The notes under the pieces were generated by a model, which saw only the letters and a list, made by a program, of their open reading frames with translations, was not told the DNA's origin and made no database searches. A program made the translations under genes and the position numbers. DNA of 64,000 nt from positions 4,251 through 68,250 of the forward strand of contig CAVCEE010000015.1 of the NCBI GenBank assembly GCA_963601185.1. Reading direction: 5' to 3'. Origin of the DNA: Limisoma sp963601185. GTDB taxonomy: Bacteria; Bacteroidota; Bacteroidia; Bacteroidales; Muribaculaceae. Shown here in pieces: positions 34,132-45,112 of this stretch. The first letter of the stretch is position 1; the number at the start of each line of letters is the position of its first letter.

Positions 34132-34249
34132 GAACGCGCCAGAGATGAGGTTTGGCGAGCAGCAAGTGACGAGCGCGCCGAAGATTAGGCTTGGCGAGCA
34201 GCAAGTGACAAGCGCCCGGAGATGAGGCTCGGCGAGCAACGAGTGACAA
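34132..34249. repeat. Three imperfect tandem copies of a roughly 39-bp unit
   Basis: Each unit contains GGCGAGCA[GA]C[AG]AGTGAC and begins with GCGCC-like sequence (near 34136, 34175 and 34212). The array abuts the structured element at 34250-34368. Its minus-strand frame repeats LVTCCSP but has no start or neighbours to support a gene. Confidence 0.75.
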
Positions 34250-34368
34250 GCGCGCCGTAGGTGCGCCGTATTGCTAACCCCAGGCTTCAGCCTGGGGCAG
34301 ACTGACAACCAGCAACCTGCACCCCGTAGTGGGTGCCGCCAGCATCAGCCGATGCACCTACGGTGCGC
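34250..34368 (-). repeat. Three-hairpin dispersed element, copy A, with terminal inverted repeats
   Basis: Ends are inverted repeats of 15 bases with one mismatch (34250-34264, GCGCGCCGTAGGTGC; 34354-34368, GCACCTACGGTGCGC). Read on the minus strand it holds three hairpins: loop ACTACG with stem GCACCC/GGGTGC (34336-34319), loop TGAA with stem CCCCAGGC/GCCTGGGG (34297-34278), then GTTAGCAATAC and a hairpin with loop TAC (about 34268-34252). A diverged copy lies at 56745-56837. Confidence 0.85.
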
Positions 34369-34471
34369 TCTCGTCAAGACTCATTGCATCTACTGTCTGC
34401 ATACCGCAAATTTAACTGTCCCTCAAAAATCAAGCACAAACCTTGCGGCTTGAGCCTTTTTTATGGCAATC

Positions 34472-34510
34472 TAAAAAAAAAGCGAGCGAATCCAGATGGA
34501 CTCGCCCGCT
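34472..34510 (-). terminator. Rho-independent terminator of pnp
   Basis: In the minus direction a 13-base arm (AGCGGGCGAGTCC) pairs, with two G-U pairs, to GGATTCGCTCGCT and is followed by a run of nine T. Confidence 0.85.
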
Positions 34511-34539
34511 TTATATATTGACAAATTCAATGCTTCCGA

Positions 34540-36792
<2,253 letters not shown>

Positions 36793-36821
36793 ATTTAGTT
36801 TTTTATCTTCAAAAATTCCCA

Positions 36822-36829
36822 CAAAGATA
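36822..36829 (-). promoter_or_regulatory. -7 box of the pnp promoter
   Basis: The minus strand reads TATCTTTG, 30 bases before the pnp start. Confidence 0.6.
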
Positions 36830-36904
36830 ACAAATCGTTCCCCAACATTCAAAACTATTTACCTGAAAATGACAATTTTTAGCACTACGTGCCATTCTGC
36901 GCCA

Positions 36905-39853
36905 TTAGTACCAGTCCACGCCGTTGCTGTAACTGCTGCGCTTGTCGTACTTGAGGTCGCTGAGGAGCGACGATTTCACTGCAATATGGAAGTTGTAGGA
37001 CTTGTACGGACCGATAGGCACGAAACTACAACTCATCGAGAAGCAGTGGAGGTCGCGGGTGATAGAGCAGTTCATGTAGGACAGTTTGTGGGTGTCGAAG
37101 TTGTAACTCGACGAGAACGAGAAGTTCCACCCCTTAGTAGGCTGTATGCGACCGCTGAAACTGAGGTTTTGGGTGAAGCGTCCCTTGTAGTCCATCTTCT
37201 CCTTGTCGAATGCGCCGTAACCGTAGTTGACTGAATAGTTCACGGTGAAACTCCACGGGAAACTCCAATGGGCATATCCGTCGTCGTCGAGTGCAAGCGA
37301 ATCGTCTTCCTTCTTTTTCTTGTTTGTCGGGTCGTTGTCATCCTCCGGCAATGCGTTGCCGTCGGCAGTCTTGCCCTTGTCTGTGCCGGTGGTCTTCTTC
37401 TTTTTCTTGAACGTGGAGTTGTTGAACGTGTAACTGAACGACGTTCCCGTGCTCGACAGTTTCACCCATCCCTTACCAGCCTTCCAGCGAGGGACATCGA
37501 CCCTTACAGGGTTGCCAGACGAGTTGAGTTGGTAGGTATAGGGGTCCCACGTTGCCGAAAGGTTAAGGTTGAAGTTCTTGACAAGACGCAGCGACAACGA
37601 TGTGCTCACGTTGCTCCACCGCAAGGAGTCGGCGGCAAAGTTGTACGACTGCGAGATTGTGAAGTTCTCAATAAGCGAGATTTTCTTGTAACCGGTGCTG
37701 TCCTGGTCGCTCTTCACCTTCATTTCCACGTTGTTCGACAGCGAGAGGTTTACCATACCCGTCTTGCCTTGCCCCACAGAGCCGAAGATGTTGTTGCCGA
37801 AGTAACTATACTTGTTCTGGCGTGCCGCACCCTGACTGTCGGTATAGTCGTAGGTGCCGTAGTAGCCCCACCCCGGCTTCGAGAAGTCTGGCGAGCCGCT
37901 GAACGAAACCGATGGGCTCAACACGTGGCGAATCATCTGCACCTTGTCACCGAGGAACTTCATCGGCTTGAAGAATCCGTAAATCTTCGTATCGAAGGAA
38001 ATCGATGCATTGAAGTCAAACACGTTGTAGAAGTTGTAGGTAGTATCCTGCACCTCCGCCGAGGCGTTGGCATCCCAGGCGCGACGAATTTTGCGAGTGT
38101 ACATACGGTCGTTCATCGTGATGCTCGGCGACACGTTGATGTATTGCAGGATGCTGAACGTTGCCGATACCGGCACGGAGTGACGCATACCGTTCGACCA
38201 GTCGCGCACGAGGCTTTTCTTGAAGAACTGGTTCTGCTTGGCGGTAAGGCTGTTCTGGAACGTACCCGTATAGGACATCTTGATTTTCTCATACCAACGC
38301 TCCGCGCCCACGGCACGCTTGCGCTTGAACGGAGCGACCTGCGAGAGCGAAAGGGTTATGTTTGGAAACGACACCGATAGTGTGGAGTCCTGTGTGCGCT
38401 GCGCCAACGATGCGGTTGTCGACATCTGAAATTTGGAACTGAAGCGATAGGACATATTCACCGTACTGTTCTTTGTGTTTTCCGTAAACGCCTCACTGTA
38501 GTAACTGTTAAGGTCGTTGCGCGAATAGCCGGAAGTGGCGAAGTTCACGCTTGCCGAGAATGTGAGGTTGGGGTTTGCCTTCGAGTCCTGCGAGTGCGAC
38601 CAAGTGATGCGGAAGTTCTTCTGCTTCATATAGTCGGGCGAACCCTTGTCGCCGGTTATCGTGGTGATGTAACTGAGGTCGAAACTGCCGGAGAACTTAT
38701 ACCGCTTTCTGTAGGTCGACTTGGCGGCCAAACCCCAAGAGCCTTTGGTGTAGATTTCGCCAGTGAGCGCGAGGTCGGCATAGTCGCTGAGGGCGAAATA
38801 GTAGCCGCCGTCGCGGAGATAAAAGCCTTTGTTGTAGTCGTCGCCGAAAGTCGGAAAAATCACACCGGAGGAATACTTCGACGTGAAGGGGAAATAGCCG
38901 AACGGCACAGCCAACGGCAGCGGCACGTCGCAAAGCACCATATATGCCGGACCTGTCACGATGTCCTTCTTCGGTCGCATTTTCGCCTTGGTGAGTTGCA
39001 TATAGAAGTGCGGATGCTCATGGTCGTCGCAGGTGGTGTAGCGACCGTTGATGATGTTGTACGAGTCGTCCTCCATCTTCTTCGTCTGACCGCCTGTGAG
39101 GTAGCCTTCGCCCTGCTGAGTAACAACGTCGGTGATAAAGCCTTTCGAGGTCTTGAAGTTATAAGTCATCGTCTTCGACTCATACTCGCCGCTCTTGTCC
39201 TTGAACACCGGAGAGCCAACGATTTCATCGGTAGAGTCCGGGCGGCCTACGGCATACACCAGACTTTCCTTCATATCCATGTGGATTTCGTCGGCAGCGA
39301 GGTTGATGTCAGCATATTTCACGCTGCTCTGTCCATACATAAATGCTGCGCTCTGTCCCATCATCACGAGTGAATCCTTGGCGGCAAAGTCAACAGCGTG
39401 GTCGAGGTCAACCTGCTCCCTTACTATTAGGCTTTTCTTGGGTTTCGCAATGGTGTCAAACTCCGCAGGTATGTCGTCTGCAATATAAGCCGAATCAGGC
39501 AGTTCGATGCTGTCGGGGAGCGCTACTACGGCATTGTCAATGCTGTCGGTTGCACTGTCCGAGACACGGTCGGTAACACTGCTAATCACCGAATCGAGTT
39601 GCTCTCCCGAACGCAGCGACGGACGCTGGCGGCGGGCATTGTCGCGCAATGCAGCCATCGCGTTGCGGATGGAGTCGATGCGCAGAGACGTCACTGCACG
39701 GGCACGAATCAGAGCAGAGTCGACAAGAGCCGTGGCAGCATTTGGAATGCTGTCGCCCTTCTGGTCGCTCTTTCCTGTCTGTGGGTTGGCAAAAAGTGCC
39801 GTCGACAGGATTGTTGCTATGATTATGTAGATATGAAAGCGCTTCAAGTTCAT
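36905..39853 (-). CDS. lptD: LPS-assembly protein LptD (Bacteroidetes type)
   Basis: The 982-aa form starts at 39853 (MNLKRFHIYIIIATILSTALFA), giving a signal peptide. A Ser/Ala/Asp-rich linker is followed by the OstA/LptA-like beta-jellyroll (DLDHAVDFAAKDSLVMMG, ADINLAADEIHMDMKESLVYAVG). The LptD pattern FGYFPFTSKYSSGVIFPTFGDD precedes a very large barrel of about 26 strands. It inserts lipopolysaccharide in the outer leaflet. KKKKK-rich acidic/basic inserts occur in a barrel loop near residues 860-900. It lies downstream of the M20 hydrolase with its own promoter. Confidence 0.9.
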   Translation of the reverse strand: MNLKRFHIYIIIATILSTALFANPQTGKSDQKGDSIPNAATALVDSALIRARAVTSLRIDSIRNAMAALRDNARRQRPSLRSGEQLDSVISSVTDRVSDSATDSIDNAVVALPDSIELPDSAYIADDIPAEFDTIAKPKKSLIVREQVDLDHAVDFAAKDSLVMMGQSAAFMYGQSSVKYADINLAADEIHMDMKESLVYAVGRPDSTDEIVGSPVFKDKSGEYESKTMTYNFKTSKGFITDVVTQQGEGYLTGGQTKKMEDDSYNIINGRYTTCDDHEHPHFYMQLTKAKMRPKKDIVTGPAYMVLCDVPLPLAVPFGYFPFTSKYSSGVIFPTFGDDYNKGFYLRDGGYYFALSDYADLALTGEIYTKGSWGLAAKSTYRKRYKFSGSFDLSYITTITGDKGSPDYMKQKNFRITWSHSQDSKANPNLTFSASVNFATSGYSRNDLNSYYSEAFTENTKNSTVNMSYRFSSKFQMSTTASLAQRTQDSTLSVSFPNITLSLSQVAPFKRKRAVGAERWYEKIKMSYTGTFQNSLTAKQNQFFKKSLVRDWSNGMRHSVPVSATFSILQYINVSPSITMNDRMYTRKIRRAWDANASAEVQDTTYNFYNVFDFNASISFDTKIYGFFKPMKFLGDKVQMIRHVLSPSVSFSGSPDFSKPGWGYYGTYDYTDSQGAARQNKYSYFGNNIFGSVGQGKTGMVNLSLSNNVEMKVKSDQDSTGYKKISLIENFTISQSYNFAADSLRWSNVSTSLSLRLVKNFNLNLSATWDPYTYQLNSSGNPVRVDVPRWKAGKGWVKLSSTGTSFSYTFNNSTFKKKKKTTGTDKGKTADGNALPEDDNDPTNKKKKEDDSLALDDDGYAHWSFPWSFTVNYSVNYGYGAFDKEKMDYKGRFTQNLSFSGRIQPTKGWNFSFSSSYNFDTHKLSYMNCSITRDLHCFSMSCSFVPIGPYKSYNFHIAVKSSLLSDLKYDKRSSYSNGVDWY

Positions 39854-39875
39854 TTCATTGAGTGCAATGACGGCA

Positions 39876-39883
39876 CAAAAGTA
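39876..39883 (-). promoter_or_regulatory. -7 box of the lptD promoter
   Basis: The minus strand reads TACTTTTG, matching TAnnTTTG, 23 bases before the preferred lptD start. Confidence 0.5.
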
Positions 39884-39945
39884 CATAAATAGGGCGGAAC
39901 AAACGCAATGTTAGCCTCTATTTTGCATATTTTAGGTGTTCGACC

Positions 39946-41004
39946 CTATAGCGAAAGACCGTCGAGGATGACATAGTACAACTGCATCGCTTCGCGGATT
40001 TCGGCATAGGTGATGTATTCATTGGCGGTGTGCGAGCGTGCGGAATCTCCAGGACCTATCTTCAGTGAGGGGAACGGCATCAGAGCCTGATCGCTGAGCG
40101 TGGGCGATCCAAAAGGCTCACGGCCGGCAAACACAAGTCGGCGCACGATGGGATGTTCCTCGGGAATCGACGACGGACGCAGACGCACGCTGCGCGGGGT
40201 GAGTTGGCACGACGGCACGGCTTGGCGAATCAGCTCGAGTGTCTGCTCGTTGGTGTAGGCGTCGGTGGTGCGCACATCCACTACAATCCTGCACAGGTCG
40301 GGCACCACATTATGCTGCGTCCCTGCATTGATCTGCGTCACGCTGACCTTCACCGGCCCGAGATGCTGCGACACCTTCGGGAACGAAAGGTTGCGGAGTC
40401 GTTCCACCACTGGCAATGCTTCGTAGATGGCATTGATACCCTCGTTGCGCGCTGCATGACCCGACTTGCCCTTGATTTCGCCGTCGAGCACCATCAGTCC
40501 CTTTTCAGCCACGGCAGGTTGCATACCCGTAGGCTCGCCCACCACTGCTACGTCGATTTTCGGGAGCAACGGCAATGCCGCTTCGAGTCCGTTTTTACCG
40601 CTCACCTCCTCTTCACACGAGGCAAGGAACACAAGATTATACTTCTGCGGACGTGCCGACAGCATCAGGAACGTGGCAAGCAGACTCACCATCGGCGCAC
40701 CGGCATCGTTGCTGCCGAGGCCGTAGATGCGTTCGCCGTCGTCCTCAGGGGTGAACGGGTCATAGGTCCACCCTGCCACCGGTTTCACCGTGTCAATGTG
40801 GGAATTAAGCAGCAGCGTAGGCCGCGAAGCATCGTAGCCGTCGGCAATGGTCCACACATTGTTGCCGTGGCGCTTGGCATCGTGTCCCTTGCTGCGGATA
40901 AAAGCCTCCACCTTGTCGGCGGCGGCAGCCTCGTCGCGGCTCACCGACGGGGTGGCGATAAGCGACTTGAGCAGGTCGACGACCTCATAAAACAACTCGT
41001 CCAT
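39946..41004 (-). CDS. M20-family metallo-hydrolase (ArgE/DapE type)
   Basis: The 352-aa zinc enzyme has LLNSHIDTVKPV (first metal His and Asp) near residues 67-78, GLGSNDAGAPMVSLLA, LASCEEEVSGKNGLEAAL (catalytic Glu and metal Glu) and a dimerisation lid domain (KGKSGHAARNEGINAIYEAL). It resembles Bacteroidetes acetylornithine or succinyl-citrulline deacylases in arginine synthesis, but no arg genes are adjacent and DapE-like substrates cannot be excluded; a Ddh gene nearby makes the succinylase DapE route less necessary. It is monocistronic. Confidence 0.88.
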   Translation of the reverse strand: MDELFYEVVDLLKSLIATPSVSRDEAAAADKVEAFIRSKGHDAKRHGNNVWTIADGYDASRPTLLLNSHIDTVKPVAGWTYDPFTPEDDGERIYGLGSNDAGAPMVSLLATFLMLSARPQKYNLVFLASCEEEVSGKNGLEAALPLLPKIDVAVVGEPTGMQPAVAEKGLMVLDGEIKGKSGHAARNEGINAIYEALPVVERLRNLSFPKVSQHLGPVKVSVTQINAGTQHNVVPDLCRIVVDVRTTDAYTNEQTLELIRQAVPSCQLTPRSVRLRPSSIPEEHPIVRRLVFAGREPFGSPTLSDQALMPFPSLKIGPGDSARSHTANEYITYAEIREAMQLYYVILDGLSL

Positions 41005-41031
41005 AATCTCGCATTTTTTTGTTCAGTGCCG

Positions 41032-41039
41032 CAAAAGTA
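41032..41039 (-). promoter_or_regulatory. -7 box of the M20 hydrolase promoter
   Basis: The minus strand reads TACTTTTG, 28 bases before the start. Confidence 0.5.
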
Positions 41040-41159
41040 GGCAAAATCCGCAAGTAAAATATCCATAAAAGCGATGAAAATTTCGGCATCATCACTAATT
41101 ATGAGCGCACGCGCAGGAATTACCTACAATTTAGTATTGCGAAGTTGGCTGTTTGATTG

Positions 41160-41167
41160 TACTTTTG
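41160..41167 (+). promoter_or_regulatory. -7 box of the TonB receptor operon
   Basis: TACTTTTG, 28 bases before the ATG at 41195; a GTATTG about 20 bases upstream may serve as -33. Confidence 0.55.
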
Positions 41168-41194
41168 TAGCGTACATAATTGGAGTTTAACGCA

Positions 41195-43804
41195 ATGCAC
41201 AAATTACTACGGCTTAATCTATTGGCCACCGCTATGCTCCCTGCATTCGGATGGACAGCAGCACAGTCGCCAGATATTGACCCGAAGGAAGAAGCTCGCC
41301 TTGATTCAATCGCTATGGCAGCGGAACTACATGAGGTGGTAGTCACTGCCAAGGAGTCGAAAGGCGCAGTGACGGCATCGCGCATCGACCGCTCGGCAAT
41401 GGAGTTTCTTCAACCGACAAGCCTCTCCGACCTTATGCAACTGCTTCCCGGCGGACAGCAGAAAGACCCGGACTTGTCGACAGCCAACACCATCGGGCTT
41501 CGCGAAACCGGCACGATGGATGCGCAGGGCAACTCGTCGGTCAACAACAATTATGCAATCTCCTCGCTTGGCACACTCTTCGTGGTCGACGGCAATCCCT
41601 TGTCGACCGACGCCAATATGCAGTACACTCCTCTGTCGTCCACACAGTCGGCAACCACAACCTCCTCAACCGAAAACAACCTCAACACCACCAATCGCGG
41701 CGTTGATATGCGTTCCATCTCTACCGACGACGTGGAGAGCGTGGAGGTGGTGCGCGGCATCCCGTCGGTGGAGTACGGCAACCTGACGAGCGGAATGGTA
41801 AAAATCAACAAAATCCGCCGCTCCACTCCGTTCACGGCGCGCTTCAAGGCCGACGGCTACAGCAAACTCCTGTCTATGGGCAAAGGCATACGCCTCAGCA
41901 AGACCACATTGCTCAACGTGGACGCTGGTCTGCTCGACTCCAAGCCCGACCCTACAAACAATCTGCAAAAATACCGCCGCGGCAACGGTTCGCTGCGCCT
42001 CACGCTCTCCAGCGGAGCACTGCGCTACACTGCCGCCGTTGACTATACCGGCTCGTTTGACAACAGCAAGAGCGACCCAGACATCAACTACGGTCGCATC
42101 GACGAATACAAGTCGACCTACAACAAGGTTTCGGTGACCAACAACTTCTCATGGCGACCGGAACGCCGCGGACTATTCAAGAGTCTTGACGTGAACACGC
42201 TCGTGACGCAGCAGTTCGACCGGCTTACACAACGCCGTCTCGTTGCGCCTCAACGCTATGGCATCGTGCCGACCACCTCGGAGGAGGGCGTACACGATGC
42301 GGCACTCATCTTCTCGGAGTATGAAGCGTGGTTTCTGAGCGACGGCAAGCCGTTTACCGCCTACGCCAAGGCAAAGGCCAACTTTGAGTTGCATACGGGT
42401 GTGCTCGACAATGCACTGCTCGTAGGCGCAGACTGGAACTATGCGAAAAATTTCGGTCGCGGACAGGTCTACGACCTCAGCCGTCCACTGTCGGTGTCGG
42501 GATGGGGCTCACGCCCTCGCAAGTTCTACGACATTCCTGCCTTGTCACAGGTGTCGGCGTTTATCGAATACGACGGCAAGTTGCAAGTGGGCGAACACAA
42601 AATTGAGTTACAGGCGGGCTTGCGCACCAACAGTCTCACCGGACTCGACAGCCGCTACACGATGAAGGGCAAGATTTACCTCGACCCACGCGCCAACCTG
42701 AAATGGAACTTGCCAGCGTGGGAATGGGCAGGCCGACGCGTCACTCTGAGTTTTGCCGGCGGCATCGGCAAAACATCGAAGATGCCTACACTCAACTACC
42801 TCTACCCCGACAAGTACTACAACGACATAACGGAGTTAGGCTACTACGACACCAACCATCCGCAAGAGTACAGCCGCTTCGTGGTGCGCAGTTACATCCA
42901 AGACCCCACGAACTACAACATCCGTCCGGCTTCCAACATAAAGAAGGAGTTGCGCCTCGACCTCACCTTTGGCGACAACACCCTGTCGGTCGACTATTTC
43001 CGCGAAAACATGTCGTCGGGCTTCCGCTATATGGCTGTCTACGGCGCATACACTTATAACGACTACGACGAATCCGCCATCGACGGAAGTTCGCTCACCG
43101 GCAAGCCGTCGCTCGACGGACTCCCCTACACCGTAGCGAGCAAACTCGACGGCTACACGCGCGCCGACAACGGCACGCGCATCGACAAGGAGGGCATCGA
43201 ATTTCAGTTCACCTCAGCACGCATCCGTCCGCTGCGCACACGCATAAACCTCAACGGCGCGTGGTTCAAGACTCGCTACAGCAACAGTCTACCGATGTTT
43301 GTGGCGGTGAGCGACGTGGTTGACAACGTGGCGGTGAGCGACCGCTATGTGGGTCTCTACAACTGGACCGACGGAGACATCAACCAGACGCTCACAACCA
43401 ACCTGATGTTTGACACGCAGATACCTGAATGGGGGCTGATTTTCGCCACTTCGGTGCAGTGCTCATGGTTTGTGAAGACGCAGAACCTGGAGAAAAACGG
43501 CCGCCCGACGGCTTATCTCGATGTGACCGACGGCCAGTTGCACGACTACACCGACGAGTCGGCTGCAGACGCGATGTTGAGCCATCTGATAAAGTACTAC
43601 AACAGCGACTCGTTCAAGCAGTTTACCGTGCCGTTTGCCATGAGCGTGAACCTCAAGGCCACGAAGACGCTCGGCAAGTACCTGCGTCTGTCGATGTTTG
43701 CCAACAAGATTATCGACTACACTCCCGACTACTACTCCAACGGCTACAAAATCCGCCGCAACGTGAGTCCGTACTTCGGAGTGGAGGCAAATCTCACATT
43801 TTAG
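41195..43804 (+). CDS. TonB-dependent outer-membrane receptor
   Basis: The 869-aa protein starts at 41195 (MHKLLRLNLLATAMLPAFG), with a TTG frame extension of five codons rejected. A signal peptide is followed by a TonB-box-like HEVVVTAKESKGAVTASRID, a plug (SLSDLMQLLPGGQQKDPDLS; SVEYGNLTSGMVKI) and a 22-strand-type barrel ending GVEANLTF. It lacks the carboxypeptidase-like domain of SusC, so it is nearer to siderophore or metal receptors. It heads a four-gene operon whose genes are separated by 3, 3 and 25 bases. The ligand is unknown. Confidence 0.92.
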   Translation: MHKLLRLNLLATAMLPAFGWTAAQSPDIDPKEEARLDSIAMAAELHEVVVTAKESKGAVTASRIDRSAMEFLQPTSLSDLMQLLPGGQQKDPDLSTANTIGLRETGTMDAQGNSSVNNNYAISSLGTLFVVDGNPLSTDANMQYTPLSSTQSATTTSSTENNLNTTNRGVDMRSISTDDVESVEVVRGIPSVEYGNLTSGMVKINKIRRSTPFTARFKADGYSKLLSMGKGIRLSKTTLLNVDAGLLDSKPDPTNNLQKYRRGNGSLRLTLSSGALRYTAAVDYTGSFDNSKSDPDINYGRIDEYKSTYNKVSVTNNFSWRPERRGLFKSLDVNTLVTQQFDRLTQRRLVAPQRYGIVPTTSEEGVHDAALIFSEYEAWFLSDGKPFTAYAKAKANFELHTGVLDNALLVGADWNYAKNFGRGQVYDLSRPLSVSGWGSRPRKFYDIPALSQVSAFIEYDGKLQVGEHKIELQAGLRTNSLTGLDSRYTMKGKIYLDPRANLKWNLPAWEWAGRRVTLSFAGGIGKTSKMPTLNYLYPDKYYNDITELGYYDTNHPQEYSRFVVRSYIQDPTNYNIRPASNIKKELRLDLTFGDNTLSVDYFRENMSSGFRYMAVYGAYTYNDYDESAIDGSSLTGKPSLDGLPYTVASKLDGYTRADNGTRIDKEGIEFQFTSARIRPLRTRINLNGAWFKTRYSNSLPMFVAVSDVVDNVAVSDRYVGLYNWTDGDINQTLTTNLMFDTQIPEWGLIFATSVQCSWFVKTQNLEKNGRPTAYLDVTDGQLHDYTDESAADAMLSHLIKYYNSDSFKQFTVPFAMSVNLKATKTLGKYLRLSMFANKIIDYTPDYYSNGYKIRRNVSPYFGVEANLTF

Positions 43805-43807
43805 ACT

Positions 43808-45109
43808 ATGATGAAGAGTTTACACATATTGATTATAGCAGCCGCCATTGCGATGCTCGCCGCCTGCGCCGACGAGGCTTCCGTGCCTCGCGTGTCGGCA
43901 AAGGTTGAAGTGGTGCCGCAGACGGAAGTGGCAGGGCTGACCGTGGAGAGCGAAAAACTCACGTTCCGCAACCTGTCGACCGGCGAATCAGTGGTTTTCA
44001 CATCGACCGGCAACGTGAGTCTGCCTGTTGGTTTCTACGAATGCTCATACCAGGCGGAGGTGACCTACAGCAACGGCAGCGGCGACGATGCCGCCGTGGT
44101 GAGTGGTCAACTCATAGGCAACGTGGAGTCGGTGCGCGCCACTGCCGACGGCGTGAATCTGTCGCTGCCGGTCTACCTGGTGGCTGACAACGACGACTTC
44201 ATCTTTGAGGAGATTTTCTTCACTGGCACCCGACGCACATCGGGCTCAAGTTACATCGGCGACACGTATTTCAAGATTTACAACAACACTGACCATGTAC
44301 TCTATGCCGACGGACTGGCATTCGTGGAATCGAAGTTCCGCTCCACCCAGCAATACACCTTCGACCCGGACCTTAAGCAGGAGGCAATGACGGTACACGC
44401 CATCTATGTGATTCCCGGCAACGGCACCGACTATCCCGTACAACCAGGACAGTCGCTCACCATCTGCGACACTGCCATCGACCACCGCACATCGAACGAA
44501 AACTCGTTTGACCTTTCGGGTGCTGACTTCGAATGGTATGATGTGTCGACCGTACCGAGCCAGACGGACATCAACAACCCTGACGTGCCCGATATGGACA
44601 AGTGGTACTGCGACTCGCGGAGCATCTTCATTCTCCACAACCAAGGCTTCACCTCGTTTGCGCTGGCACGCATCCCGGTGGAAAAGCAAGCCTATCTGAC
44701 CAACTATTTCTACACCTACCGCTACACGATGTATCTGCCAACCGGCACTTACCCGATGAGCGGCGACGGATACAAGATACCCAATTCGTGGATTGTCGAC
44801 GGCGTGAACTGCAGCGTGGAGTCGGACCGCAAATGGAACGTGCTCCCGGCATCAATCGACGCCGGATGGACGTGGTGCGGACGCATGAGCGCCGACAGCG
44901 ACCGCTTCTTCAAGAGCGTGCGCCGCAAGATGCTCTACCTCACCGACGACGGCCGCCGTGTGCTGAAGGACACCAACAACTCTACCGACGATTTCAATGC
45001 GGCGTGCGTGCCGTCAATCATCGAGGAGCAGCACACCTCCGTCAACGCTTCGGGCGACAAGGCAACGACAATAACCTACGACGGCGTACAGCCTAAAAAC
45101 GACCAATAA
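43808..45109 (+). CDS. DUF4876-type lipoprotein
   Basis: The 433-aa protein has a lipoprotein signal (IAMLAACADEASVP; Cys near residue 20). An N-terminal domain of about 100 residues resembles a carboxypeptidase-like or Ig fold (GLTVESEKLTFRNLSTGESVVFTSTG). The remainder fits DUF4876, with FIFEEIFFTGTRRTSGSSYIGDTYFKIYNNTD and NEFxF-type YADGLAFVES. The domain occurs beside TonB receptors in Bacteroidales and is likely surface exposed. It begins 3 bases after the receptor stop and 3 bases before the barrel gene, so the three are surely one complex or pathway. Confidence 0.85.
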   Translation: MMKSLHILIIAAAIAMLAACADEASVPRVSAKVEVVPQTEVAGLTVESEKLTFRNLSTGESVVFTSTGNVSLPVGFYECSYQAEVTYSNGSGDDAAVVSGQLIGNVESVRATADGVNLSLPVYLVADNDDFIFEEIFFTGTRRTSGSSYIGDTYFKIYNNTDHVLYADGLAFVESKFRSTQQYTFDPDLKQEAMTVHAIYVIPGNGTDYPVQPGQSLTICDTAIDHRTSNENSFDLSGADFEWYDVSTVPSQTDINNPDVPDMDKWYCDSRSIFILHNQGFTSFALARIPVEKQAYLTNYFYTYRYTMYLPTGTYPMSGDGYKIPNSWIVDGVNCSVESDRKWNVLPASIDAGWTWCGRMSADSDRFFKSVRRKMLYLTDDGRRVLKDTNNSTDDFNAACVPSIIEEQHTSVNASGDKATTITYDGVQPKNDQ

Positions 45110-45112
45110 AGG

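Noticed and set aside
34132..34249. 39-bp repeats as a CRISPR array
   Set aside because: Only three degenerate adjacent units with no unique spacers.
34120..34308. Frame with repeated LVTCCSP and VCPRLKPGVSNTA
   Set aside because: It arises from the tandem array and hairpin element. Copy B (56773 onward) gives VCLSGLKTRVSNTA because of shared stems, not because of protein conservation.
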